DNA from: Kineococcus mangrovi
GTDB lineage: Bacteria > Actinomycetota > Actinomycetes > Actinomycetales > Kineococcaceae
Assembly: GCF_041320705.1 (NCBI RefSeq)
Contig: NZ_JBGGTQ010000002.1
Location: 310,001-374,000 of the forward strand
Length of the DNA: 64,000 bases
Reading direction: 5' to 3'
A program made the translations under genes and the position numbers. The notes under the pieces are model-generated. The model was given only the letters and a program-made list of their open reading frames with translations, searched no databases and was not told where the DNA came from. Positions within the stretch are counted from its first letter, which is position 1. Each line of letters opens with the position of its first letter. Of this stretch, positions 26,041 through 34,257 are shown in pieces.

Positions 26041-27980
26041 CAGTTGGTCTTCCCTCCGGTGGTGCTGGGCTGGTGGTCGCCGGGGTGGCAGTGGCCCGCG
26101 GGGGCGGGCGCGTCCAGGGCGGGGTTGCGGTCGAAGAACCCCGAGGGCGTGAGCCGGAACGCGACGGCGTCCTGCGGCATGACGGGCCAGTCCTCGACGC
26201 GCGGGACGTGGTGGATGCCGAAGACGTGCCACAGGACGACGTCGGTGTCCTCCAGCGGTTCGTCGTCGGCGGTCCAGCGGGTCATGCCCTCGCCCCCGGC
26301 GCTCTGCGTGGGGTGGTCCCCGGCGGGCCACAGCTCGTCGTCGTGGTGGCGGGTGACCCACACGTCGTGCCCGATGACGGGGGCGCGCAGGAACTGCGGG
26401 GCGTCGGGGGCGAACAGGTGCGGGATCGCGTCGGGCGTCGTCAGCTTGTACGCCGTGGGGGTGCCCACCGCGTTGACGCGCCGGGTGCTCGCCACCTTCC
26501 AGACCCGCTGCTTGTGCCAGTCCACGTCGCGGCCGGCCTCCCGCTCGGACCGGACGGGCGTCGAGGTCGTCGTGAGCGCCAGGCCGTGCGGGTTGTCCGG
26601 CCCGGTCGGTGCGACGTGGGTGTCGACCTCGTGGACGGTGGTGCGCTGCCCGTCGACGTCGAGGTCGAGGCGGGCGACGAGGAAGTGCTGGTGGATCGGC
26701 GCGTAGGTGCGCTCGTCGACGAGGACACCCGTCGCGGGGGTGGGGGCGCCCTCGGGCAGCGGGGTCGTCACCATGATCCCCGTCGCGCGCACCTCGCACT
26801 CGATCGTGCCGTCGAGGTACAGCCGCCAGTAGACGAGGTACTCGTAGTTGGCGACGGTCGCGTGGAAGGAGACGACCATGCGCCGCGAGCGCCGCACCTG
26901 GGCGCCGGCGCGTTCGTCGACGTGCTTCCACAGGACGGCGTCGTCCTCCTCGTGCAGGCAGATCGCCTGCGGCACCGTGTAGGGCTCGCCGCGGGAGTCG
27001 GTGAGGACGGCGTCGACGTAGCGGATCTCGCCGAGGCAGTCGCAGCCGAGCTCCAGGGACGTCGTCATGTACCCCAGGCCCCACTCGCCGATGTCGTAGG
27101 CGGTGCGGCGACGGTGGTCGAAGGAGGCGTCGCGGTAGGGCACGACCATCTCCGCGAAGGACAGGCGGTACCCGATCTCGCGGCGTTCGGCACCGTCGTC
27201 CCACGCGAGCTGGTGCAGGACCAGGCCCTCGCGGTGGGTGAACCCGAGGCGGACCGACCAGTTCGCCCAGCACAGTTCCCCGTCCTGGCTGATCGTGAAC
27301 GAGGGCCCGTCGGGCTGGGTGATGTCGAGGGCCCGCAGGTCGGTGCGGGCCGCGATCCCGGTCAGGGCCGGGTCGTACTCGCCCCGCGTCGGCGCGTCGG
27401 GGGCGGCGGGCGCTTCCTCGACGTCGAGCAGCTCGTAGGTGTTCATGTCGAGGACGAACTTCAGCCCGCTGACGGGGTGGGCGTAGGGGTTGCCGCCGGG
27501 CGTCTCGCGCCGCCAGACGTCGACCCAGCCCAGGCGCCGGTCGCGCCACTGCTGCGGCACGACGGCCGCCCCGAAGGTCCAGGTGTCCAGGAGCACGAGG
27601 TCCAGGTCCGTGATCCCGCGCGCCGCGAGCGCCTGCACGACACGGGGTTCGCGCTTGAGGGCCTGCTCGGCCTCGTGGAACTCGTCGAGCGTGAAGTTGG
27701 GCGTCACCCCCGGGAGGTGCTCGAAGCGTTCGACCGTCCCGGCGACGAGGTCGACGAGGACGTCGTGGGTGCGTCCGTCGGCGCGGTCCCAGACGATCGA
27801 GCGAGCCCGCCGCGGGACGTCGTCCCCCGGTCGCCACGCCAGCACGTCGGCCTTGGGCGGTTCGGCCAGGACGACGCCCGCGAAGCGCATGGAGGGGGCC
27901 AGCCGGCCGCTCCCCCGCAGCACCTCGACGTTGCGACCGAACTCCTCGGCGCTCAGCGGGACCAGCGGGTGCGCCGGCAC
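26040..27980 (-). CDS. copper amine oxidase (topaquinone enzyme)
   Basis: A 646-residue primary-amine oxidase. NYEY contains the Tyr379 that self-processes to topaquinone. The catalytic-base region is [17 protein letters not shown]. Copper ligands are the HQH pair (about 429/431) and a His in [15 protein letters not shown] (about 590). It converts RCH2NH2 to an aldehyde with ammonia and hydrogen peroxide. No signal peptide is evident, so probably cytosolic as in Arthrobacter-type enzymes. GTG 27980 follows GGGGGAGG at 5-6 nt. Coupled to the aldehyde dehydrogenase. Length matches the family. Confidence 0.95.
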   Translation of the reverse strand: MPAHPLVPLSAEEFGRNVEVLRGSGRLAPSMRFAGVVLAEPPKADVLAWRPGDDVPRRARSIVWDRADGRTHDVLVDLVAGTVERFEHLPGVTPNFTLDEFHEAEQALKREPRVVQALAARGITDLDLVLLDTWTFGAAVVPQQWRDRRLGWVDVWRRETPGGNPYAHPVSGLKFVLDMNTYELLDVEEAPAAPDAPTRGEYDPALTGIAARTDLRALDITQPDGPSFTISQDGELCWANWSVRLGFTHREGLVLHQLAWDDGAERREIGYRLSFAEMVVPYRDASFDHRRRTAYDIGEWGLGYMTTSLELGCDCLGEIRYVDAVLTDSRGEPYTVPQAICLHEEDDAVLWKHVDERAGAQVRRSRRMVVSFHATVANYEYLVYWRLYLDGTIECEVRATGIMVTTPLPEGAPTPATGVLVDERTYAPIHQHFLVARLDLDVDGQRTTVHEVDTHVAPTGPDNPHGLALTTTSTPVRSEREAGRDVDWHKQRVWKVASTRRVNAVGTPTAYKLTTPDAIPHLFAPDAPQFLRAPVIGHDVWVTRHHDDELWPAGDHPTQSAGGEGMTRWTADDEPLEDTDVVLWHVFGIHHVPRVEDWPVMPQDAVAFRLTPSGFFDRNPALDAPAPAGHCHPGDHQPSTTGGKTN

Positions 27981-28090
27981 GTCAGTCCTCCCCCGTCGGT
28001 GGGTTCCATCGGCTGATGGACGGCCAGTCTGACGGAGAGGTCGGCGACCGACAAGTGAGACGCGCGTTTCCGTCGCTCCACCCGCCTCCC

Positions 28091-28103
28091 ACGACGGATT
28101 CCG
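28091..28103 (-). promoter_or_regulatory. possible fourth copy of the shared amine-island box
   Basis: Minus strand CGGAATCCGTCGT matches CSRAAYCCSTTGT except for one T-to-C change. It lies in the intergenic space of the copper amine oxidase and the divergent APC permease, facing the oxidase. I see no convincing -10 at 17 nt for either gene, so its function is uncertain. Confidence 0.35.
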
Positions 28104-28167
28104 CTACGGCGTCATCTGGCACTGCTAGGGTCGCCCGGTTTTGCCCCTCTCGACGTCAGGAGTCCCG

Positions 28168-29724
28168 ATGGCCCGTGCCGACCACCCCCCGAGCTCACCG
28201 CACCCCGGCTCGGCCGCGCCCGGCCCCGTCTCCGGCAAGGGGCTGCAGCCCGGAGCGCTCGGGCTGTGGGGCAACACGGTCATCGGTCTCGGCGCGACCG
28301 CCCCCGTCTACAGCCTCGCCGCCACCCTCGGCTACGTCGTCCTCGCCGTCCACGACAAGGCGCCCGCGATGTTCCTCGTGGCGTTCGTGCCGATGCTGCT
28401 CGTCGCGGTCGCCTACCGCGAGCTCAACCGCGCGGCACCGGACTGCGGGACGACGTTCACCTGGGGCACCAAGGCGTTCGGGCCCTGGGTCGGCTGGATG
28501 GGCGGCTGGGGCGTGGCCGTCTCGGCGATCATCGTCCTCGCCAACGTCGCGGAGATCTCCGCCGTCTACACGCTGCGCTTCCTCGGACTGGACGCCGCGG
28601 CGCAGAACCCGGTCCTGCGGGTCGGCCTCGGGCTGGTCTTCATCGTCGCCATGACATGGGTCAGCTACCGCGGCATCACGATCTCCGAACGCCTCCAGAA
28701 CGTCCTCATCGTCGTGCAGTTCGCCGTCCTCGGGGTCGTCTCCGTCGGCGCCCTGCACCTCGTCTACAGCGGCGGGGCCGGGGAGCAGGCCGTGCGGCCG
28801 ACGTGGGACTGGTTCTCCCCGGCCGGGGTCAGCGGGTCGGCGCTCGCCGAGGCGGTCATCCTGTGCATCTTCATCTACTGGGGCTGGGACGCGTGCCTGG
28901 CCGTCACCGAGGAGACCCGCGACGCCGACCGCACCCCGGGCCGGGCGGCGTTGCTGGCGACCGTGATCCTCGTCGTGACCTACGTCCTGGTCGCCGTGGC
29001 GGTGCAGGCCTACGCCGGGTTCGGGACGACGGGGATCGGGCTGGGCAACCCCGAGAACGCCGACGACGTGCTGTCGACGCTCGGCGCCCCCGTCGGCGGT
29101 GCCGTGCTGTCCGGGCTGCTGCTGCTGACCGTCGCGATCTCGGCGGCGTCCTCGACGCAGACGACGATCCTGCCCACCGCCCGCGGCACGCTGGCGATGG
29201 CCGTGTACGGGGCGCTGCCGCAGCGGTTCGCGACGGTGCACCCGCGCTTCAAGACCCCCTCCTTCGGCACGCTCGTCATGGGCGCGGCGGCCGTGGCGTT
29301 CTACCTGGTGCTGAGCCTGGTGAGCCAGGACGCGTTGCAGGACTCGATCGCCTCGCTGGGTCTCGCGGTCGCGTTCTACTACGGCATCACGGCGTTCTCG
29401 TGCGTGTGGTTCTTCCGCCGGACGCTGACCCGCTCGGCGCGCGACCTGTTCCTGCGCGGGGTGTTCCCGGTGCTCGGCGGGCTCACGATGCTGTGGGCGT
29501 TCGTCCAGAGCAGCGTCGACATGCTCTCCCCCGACTACGGGTTCACGGTGTTCGGTCCGCTCGGCGGGGTGTTCGTCATCGGCGTCGGGATGCTGGCCCT
29601 CGGAGTCCCGCTGATGCTGCTGTGCGCCACCCGGCTGCGGGAGTTCTTCCGCGGCCGGACGCTCGACGCGCACACCCCCGTCCTGGTCCCCGACACCGGG
29701 GAGCCACCCGTCGGCGGGCTCTGA
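28168..29724 (+). CDS. APC-family amino acid/amine permease
   Basis: A 518-residue transporter with about 12 helices. The N-terminus has the APC pattern LQPGALGLWGNTVIGLGATA, followed by LGYVVLAVHDKAPAMFLVAF. Polar breaks such as TFTWGTKAFGPWVGWMGGWG lie where the family binds substrate. It should exchange or take up an amino acid or amine. Its divergence from the copper amine oxidase makes amine import the best guess. ATG 28168 has CAGGAG at 8 nt; the open frame extends nine codons further without an RBS. The first 30 residues are Pro/Ser/Gly-rich and cytosolic. Confidence 0.9.
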   Translation: MARADHPPSSPHPGSAAPGPVSGKGLQPGALGLWGNTVIGLGATAPVYSLAATLGYVVLAVHDKAPAMFLVAFVPMLLVAVAYRELNRAAPDCGTTFTWGTKAFGPWVGWMGGWGVAVSAIIVLANVAEISAVYTLRFLGLDAAAQNPVLRVGLGLVFIVAMTWVSYRGITISERLQNVLIVVQFAVLGVVSVGALHLVYSGGAGEQAVRPTWDWFSPAGVSGSALAEAVILCIFIYWGWDACLAVTEETRDADRTPGRAALLATVILVVTYVLVAVAVQAYAGFGTTGIGLGNPENADDVLSTLGAPVGGAVLSGLLLLTVAISAASSTQTTILPTARGTLAMAVYGALPQRFATVHPRFKTPSFGTLVMGAAAVAFYLVLSLVSQDALQDSIASLGLAVAFYYGITAFSCVWFFRRTLTRSARDLFLRGVFPVLGGLTMLWAFVQSSVDMLSPDYGFTVFGPLGGVFVIGVGMLALGVPLMLLCATRLREFFRGRTLDAHTPVLVPDTGEPPVGGL

Positions 29725-29745
29725 GGGCCCTCCGGGGCGGGCTCG

Positions 29746-30867
29746 TCAGGTGAGGACGCGCAGGAGGGCGAGGTCGGCGTCGAGGACGACGGCGCCACCG
29801 CGGGCGCCGGGTTCGAGGTGGCCGACGTCGGTGCGGCCGAGCAGCCGCGCCGGGGTCGCGGTGACGGCGTCGAGGGCGTCGGCGAACGCCAGCCCCGCCT
29901 CGGTCACGGCGAAGCGCAGCGCGCGGTCGAGGGTCAGGGTGCTGCCGGCGATGGACCCGCCCCCGGCGAGCCTGGCCACCCCGTCGGTGACGTCGACGTC
30001 GAGGTCGCCGAGGCGGTAGCGGCCGTCGGCCGCCCCCGTCGCGGCCATGGCGTCGGTGACCAGGGCGACGCGACCCCGGCCGGCGCGGTGGGCGGCGAGG
30101 GCGACGACGAGCGGGTGCAGGTGCACGCCGTCGGCGATGAGCTCGACGGTGACCCGGTCGTCGTCCAGGAGCGCGGGCACGGCCCCCGGTTCGCGGTGGT
30201 GCACCGGCGCCATGGCGTTGAACAGGTGCGTGGCCCACCGGGCCCCGGCGTCGACGGCGCGCCGGGCCGTGTCGGCGTCGGCACCCGTGTGGCCGATGGA
30301 GGCGGTGGCCCCGGCGGCCGCGACCTGCTGCACCGCAGCCAGTCCCCCGGGCAGCTCGGGGGCGATGGTCACCATCCGCACGAGGCCGGTGGACAGCAGC
30401 CGGTCGAGGTCGGCGGGGTCGGGATCGCGCAGCAGGCCCGGGGCGTGCGCGCCGCGGTGGTCCGGGCTCAGCCAGGGCCCTTCGAGGTGGACGCCGGCCA
30501 GCTCGCCGTCGGCGACGAGACCGGCGAGGGCGTCGAGGGTGGCGGCGAGCTCGTCGAGCGGGCTGGTCACGAGGCTCGCGACGAGCGTCGTCGTGCCGTG
30601 CGCGCGGTGGGTGGCGGCGACGGTGCGGGCCGCCGCGACGGCCTCGTCCCCGCGTCCGCCGAAGCTGGCGCCACCGCCGCCGTGGCAGTGCACGTCGACG
30701 AACCCGGGGACGACGTGCGCGCCCCGGACGGTCTCGTGGGCGGCGCCGGGACCGGTGGGCGCGGGCCCCGTCCCCACCTGCACGACCTCGCGGCCGTCCA
30801 GCAACGCCCAGCCGTCGGTCAGCACCCGCGCACCGGTGTGGACGGTTCCGCGCGCCAGGACGGTCAT
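29746..30867 (-). CDS. nagA: N-acetylglucosamine-6-phosphate deacetylase
   Basis: A 373-residue amidohydrolase-fold enzyme: VPGFVDVHCHGGGGASF (metal site), HLEGPWLSPDHRGAHAPG, SIGHTGADADTARRAVDAG, THLFNAMAPVHHREPG, ELIADGVHLHP and LVTDAMAATG with catalytic Asp. All are standard NagA blocks. It removes acetate from GlcNAc-6-P, giving glucosamine-6-P. ATG 30867 overlaps the upstream SIS gene stop (ATGA), so substrate hand-off to that enzyme is likely. Confidence 0.95.
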   Translation of the reverse strand: MTVLARGTVHTGARVLTDGWALLDGREVVQVGTGPAPTGPGAAHETVRGAHVVPGFVDVHCHGGGGASFGGRGDEAVAAARTVAATHRAHGTTTLVASLVTSPLDELAATLDALAGLVADGELAGVHLEGPWLSPDHRGAHAPGLLRDPDPADLDRLLSTGLVRMVTIAPELPGGLAAVQQVAAAGATASIGHTGADADTARRAVDAGARWATHLFNAMAPVHHREPGAVPALLDDDRVTVELIADGVHLHPLVVALAAHRAGRGRVALVTDAMAATGAADGRYRLGDLDVDVTDGVARLAGGGSIAGSTLTLDRALRFAVTEAGLAFADALDAVTATPARLLGRTDVGHLEPGARGGAVVLDADLALLRVLT

Positions 30868-31904
30868 CGCGTCTCGGTGACCTTGCGCAGGCCGCGGGGC
30901 GCGTCCGGGTCCAGACCGCGGGCGACGGCCATCTCCAGGGCCAGGCGCTGCAGCGGCACGATCTGCACGACGGGTGCGAGCTCCTCGGGCATCCCGCCGG
31001 GCAGGGCGAGCCGGACGGTGGCGTCGGGGGCCAGACCCGCGGGGGCGACGGCGCACACGTCGGCGCCCCGGTCGCGCAACGCGTCGAGGACGGGCGCCAT
31101 CGCGTCGCCGCCGCGGCCCTGCGGCACGACGGCGACGACGGGGCGGTCGGCGTCGACCATGGCGAGCGGGCCGTGCATGAGGTCGGCGGCCGAGAACGCC
31201 TGGGCCGACAGGTAGGACGTCTCCATGAGCTTCAGCGCGGCCTCGCGCGCCGTCGGGTAGGAGTACCCGCGGGCGGTGAGGACGAGCCGGTCGACGAACC
31301 GGTAGCGCGCGGCGACGTCGGGGACGTCGGTGGCGGACACGGCTTGCTCCAGGAACCCGGGCAGGGCCTGCGCGGGGGCGAGGTCACCGCCGCGCCAGGT
31401 CGTCGCGAGCAGCCACAGGGTCAGGAGCTGGGCGGTGTAGCTCTTGGTCGCGGCGACGGCCAGCTCGGGGCCGGCGTGCACGTCGAGGTGGTGCTCGGCG
31501 GCCTGCGCGAGCGCGGAGCCGGGGTTGTTGGTGACGGCGAGCGTGGTGGCGCCGGCGCGGCGGGCCGCGGCCGTCGACTCGACGAGGTCGGGCGAGCCGC
31601 CGGACTGGCTGATGCTGATCCACAGCACGCCCCGCAGGTCGGGCGTCGCCTCGTAGACGGTGAGCGTCGAGGTGGACGAGAGCCCGCAGGGCAGGCCGAG
31701 ACCGATCTCGAGGAGGTACTTGGCGTAGAGCGCGGCGTGGTCGCTCGTGCCGCGGGCGGTCAGGAGCACCGCGCGCGGGGCCGCGTCGCGCAGGAGGCCG
31801 GCGACGCGGGCGACCTCCCCGCCCGCGGCGGTCAGGACCCGGTCGGCGACGGCGGGCTGCTCGGCGATCTCGGAACGGACGAGGTGACCACGGGCGGGGC
31901 TCAC
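30864..31904 (-). CDS. double-SIS-domain aminosugar deaminase/isomerase (GlmS-C-like, NagB-II type)
   Basis: A 346-residue protein made of two SIS sugar-isomerase domains (LTARGTSDHAALYAKYLLE; later LVLTARGYSYPTAREAALKL) without the glutaminase domain of GlmS. SISQSGGSPDLVE is the phosphosugar loop. Such proteins deaminate or isomerise glucosamine-6-P. Coupled to nagA, it most likely gives fructose-6-P plus ammonia. I chose GTG 31904, which has TGGAG upstream. An in-frame GTG at 31952 would add 16 residues but start inside the operator. Confidence 0.88.
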   Translation of the reverse strand: MSPARGHLVRSEIAEQPAVADRVLTAAGGEVARVAGLLRDAAPRAVLLTARGTSDHAALYAKYLLEIGLGLPCGLSSTSTLTVYEATPDLRGVLWISISQSGGSPDLVESTAAARRAGATTLAVTNNPGSALAQAAEHHLDVHAGPELAVAATKSYTAQLLTLWLLATTWRGGDLAPAQALPGFLEQAVSATDVPDVAARYRFVDRLVLTARGYSYPTAREAALKLMETSYLSAQAFSAADLMHGPLAMVDADRPVVAVVPQGRGGDAMAPVLDALRDRGADVCAVAPAGLAPDATVRLALPGGMPEELAPVVQIVPLQRLALEMAVARGLDPDAPRGLRKVTETR

Positions 31905-31951
31905 GGGGGCTCCAGACGGGGTGACGGGGACAGTCCTGAAGGAAGTTGACA

Positions 31952-31969
31952 CAACCGTAGCGCCGGTTG
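31952..31969. promoter_or_regulatory. inverted-repeat operator in the SIS/RpiR intergenic region
   Basis: CAACCG-N6-CGGTTG, perfect 6-bp arms, flanked by TTGACA (31946-31951). It lies midway between the divergent aminosugar operon and the RpiR gene, where a local autoregulator would bind. Confidence 0.5.
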
Positions 31970-32001
31970 AAAGTTCTCACCAGACCCCTGGACGGAGACC
32001 C

Positions 32002-32892
32002 GTGACCGCACCCGACCCCACCGCCCTGCGCGCGCACCTGCTCGCCGCCGTCCCCGCGGCGACGGCCTCCGGCGCCCGGGTGCTGACCGCGCTGCTGGAG
32101 GACCCGGCCGCGGCCGCCCAGCTCACCGTCACCGACCTCGCCGCGCGCACCGGGACGAGCGAGGCGACCGTCGTGCGCACGGCCCGGTCCCTGGGGTTCG
32201 CCGGGTACCCGCAGCTGCGGCTGGCCCTGGCCGCCTCCGGCACCGCCCCCGCACCGGCCGCGCTGCTCACCGAGTCCCCCGAGGACGCCCCCGACCTCGC
32301 CGGCGTCGTCGCCAGCCTGGCCGCCCTGGAGAGCGAGGCGCTGCACGCCACCGCCCGCACCCTCGACCTCGCCGCGCTGGGGGCGGCCGCCGACGCCGTC
32401 CACGGCGCGCGGGCCGTGGACTGCTGGGGCATCGGCGCCTCGGGGGTGCTGGCCGCCGACTTCGACCACAAGGCCGTCCGCGCCGGGCTGCTCACCCGGT
32501 TGCGGACGGAGGGGCACGCGGCGCTCGTGAGCTCGGAGACCCTCGGCCCGGACGACACCGCTGTCGTCGTCAGCCACTCCGGGCGCACCCCCGACGTCGT
32601 CGCCGCGGCCGGGCGCGCGCGGGACCGGGGGGCGAAGGTCGTCGCCGTGACGAGCTCGGCGGGCTCACCGCTGGCGGGGGCCGCCGACCACGTGCTCGTC
32701 GCCACCGGGCGCGAGACCGCCTACCGCGCGGGAGCGATGGCCAGCCGGGCCGCGACGGCGCTCGTCCTGGACTGCCTGTACGTCGCCGTCGTGCAGCGCC
32801 TCGGCGACCGGGCCGGGGACGCGTTGCAGCGCACCTACCGCGCGGTGGAGGACCCCCGCCCCGTCCAGGGCCGCCGAGCGCACCGGCGGTAG
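32002..32892 (+). CDS. MurR/RpiR-family transcriptional regulator
   Basis: A 296-residue regulator: N-terminal HTH_6 domain (LTVTDLAARTGTSEATVVRT, then ARSLGFAGYPQLRLAL) and C-terminal SIS domain (WGIGASGVLAADF; VVVSHSGRTPDVV) that senses a phosphosugar. Divergent from the SIS/nagA operon with an inverted repeat between, so it probably controls aminosugar catabolism in response to GlcN-6-P or GlcNAc-6-P. GTG 32002 follows GGAG. It ends 6 bp from the convergent LacI gene. Confidence 0.92.
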   Translation: MTAPDPTALRAHLLAAVPAATASGARVLTALLEDPAAAAQLTVTDLAARTGTSEATVVRTARSLGFAGYPQLRLALAASGTAPAPAALLTESPEDAPDLAGVVASLAALESEALHATARTLDLAALGAAADAVHGARAVDCWGIGASGVLAADFDHKAVRAGLLTRLRTEGHAALVSSETLGPDDTAVVVSHSGRTPDVVAAAGRARDRGAKVVAVTSSAGSPLAGAADHVLVATGRETAYRAGAMASRAATALVLDCLYVAVVQRLGDRAGDALQRTYRAVEDPRPVQGRRAHRR

Positions 32893-32898
32893 GCCCGG

Positions 32899-33972
32899 TC
32901 AGCCGGGTCGTGGGGGGAGGTCCCGGTCGTTCCCACGCGGCGTCGTGGAATCGCGCTGGACGACCCGGCACCCCAGCTCGACGGTCCCCGCCCCGGGGTT
33001 CCCCGCGATCGCCGCGGTCAAGCTCTGCGCCGCGCGCCGGCCCAGCGCCTCCAGCTGCATGTCCACGGTGCTCAGCGCGGGACGCGACTCGCCGGCGATG
33101 ACCTCCCAGTTGTCGAAGCCGATCACCTGGACGTCCTCCGGGACCCGCAACCCCTCCTCCTGCAGGACGTCGAGCACCCCCCGGGCGATCTGGTCGGACC
33201 CGGCGAACACCGCGTCCAGCTCCCGGGTCTGCTCCAGCAGCAGTCTCGTCGCCCGTCGCCCCCAGCTCTCGGTCCACGACCCGAACCAGACCCCGTCCCC
33301 GACCAGTTCCAGACCTGCCTCGGCCAGCCGGTCGCGGGCGCCCCGGGCGCGGTCGTGGGAGGCGCCGTACCCCGGGTCACCGGTGATGTGGGCGATGCGG
33401 GTGCGGCCGCAGGCCAGCAGGTGGTCCACGGCCAGGCGTCCACCGGCGACGTTGTCGCAGACGATGGACAGGTCCGCCGCGTCCTGGGACGGGGAGTAGG
33501 CGTAGACGACCGGCACGGGCAGGTTCGGGCCCAGCGACCGGCGCGAGTCCGGCCGCGCGCCCACGACGATGAGGCCGTCGACCTGCCGCGACAGCAGGGC
33601 CCGCAGGTGGTGCTGCTCGCGGATGGCGTCGCCGCGGGCGTCGCACAGGAACAACGAGGTCCGATCGGCGCCGAAGGCGTCCTCGGCCCCCATGAGGATC
33701 GGCAGCGAGAAGCGCCCCTCCAGGTCGGAGGTCAGCAGGCCGACGGTCCCCGACCGCCCAGCGGACAGACCGCGGGCCATGGCGTTCGGGGAGAACGACA
33801 ACCGCTCGGCCGCCGCCAGCACCCGCGCCCGGGTGCCGGGGTTGACGTCCGGCCGCCCGTTCAGGGCTTTCGAGGCCGTCGCCGTGGAGACCTCGGCCAG
33901 GCGCGCGACGTCTCGCAGGGTCACCGCACGTGACGGCTGGTCACGGCCCGCCGACACCCTCACCTCGTCCAC
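32899..33972 (-). CDS. LacI-family transcriptional regulator
   Basis: A 357-residue LacI/GalR protein: HTH VTLRDVARLAEVSTATASKA with hinge helix ARGLSAGRSGTVGLL, then a periplasmic-binding-protein-like sugar domain ending near GIDNWEVI-type sequence (VQVIGFDNWEVIAGESRPAL). Divergent from the ABC importer/GH127 operon; palindromes lie in the spacer, so it likely represses that operon until its sugar is present. GTG 33972 is 6 nt after TACAAA, suggesting a leaderless transcript. Two further in-frame GTGs lie 3 and 5 codons downstream. Confidence 0.92.
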   Translation of the reverse strand: MDEVRVSAGRDQPSRAVTLRDVARLAEVSTATASKALNGRPDVNPGTRARVLAAAERLSFSPNAMARGLSAGRSGTVGLLTSDLEGRFSLPILMGAEDAFGADRTSLFLCDARGDAIREQHHLRALLSRQVDGLIVVGARPDSRRSLGPNLPVPVVYAYSPSQDAADLSIVCDNVAGGRLAVDHLLACGRTRIAHITGDPGYGASHDRARGARDRLAEAGLELVGDGVWFGSWTESWGRRATRLLLEQTRELDAVFAGSDQIARGVLDVLQEEGLRVPEDVQVIGFDNWEVIAGESRPALSTVDMQLEALGRRAAQSLTAAIAGNPGAGTVELGCRVVQRDSTTPRGNDRDLPPRPG

Positions 33973-34090
33973 GGGACCTTTGTACCCCGCACGAGGTCGC
34001 CCCCCGGGCGCAGGCGCAGCCGACCCCGCACGAGCACGCGGGCGGCATCGACCCCCGAGAAGCCCTTGACAGCCGGCCCGCTTCCCGCGA

Positions 34091-34104
34091 CGCTTTCGAA
34101 AGCG
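34091..34104. promoter_or_regulatory. LacI-type operator CGCTTTCGAAAGCG
   Basis: A perfect 14-bp palindrome with a central CG, the classic form of LacI/GalR operators. It lies 20 nt after TTGACA (34066-34071) in the LacI/ABC importer intergenic region, where it would block the importer promoter. Confidence 0.7.
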
Positions 34105-34193
34105 GTTACGACGAGATTCGTCGGGACTGGCAGCGACGCAGCTCCAACCGTCCTCACCAGGCACGATGTCGCCGCGTCATCTTGACCGAAGAC

Positions 34194-34208
34194 CGAAACA
34201 CCGTTTCG
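34194..34208. promoter_or_regulatory. second inverted repeat upstream of the sugar importer
   Basis: CGAAAC-ACC-GTTTCG, perfect 6-bp arms, 50 bp before the binding-protein start. It shares the CGAAA/TTTCG core of the 34091 palindrome and may be a secondary operator. Confidence 0.4.
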
Positions 34209-34257
34209 ACCGGCGACCGGCGCCGGGTCGAGGAACGTCTTGCTCGAGGAGGAGCAC

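Noticed and set aside
24604-27837. Apparent 1077-residue fusion of amine oxidase region and aldehyde dehydrogenase
   Set aside because: The N-terminal half is a shifted reading of the amine oxidase gene; the dehydrogenase starts at 26040.
26073-28016. Long plus-strand open frame opposite the copper amine oxidase
   Set aside because: Composition is antisense shadow; all catalytic motifs of the oxidase are on the minus strand.
31905-31952. Longer start for the SIS protein at GTG 31952
   Set aside because: It would begin in the inverted-repeat operator and has no RBS; GTG 31904 has GGAG and begins at the family-like sequence.
33066-34069. Plus-strand frames opposite the LacI gene
   Set aside because: Antisense shadows; LacI HTH and sugar-binding domain are unmistakable on the minus strand.
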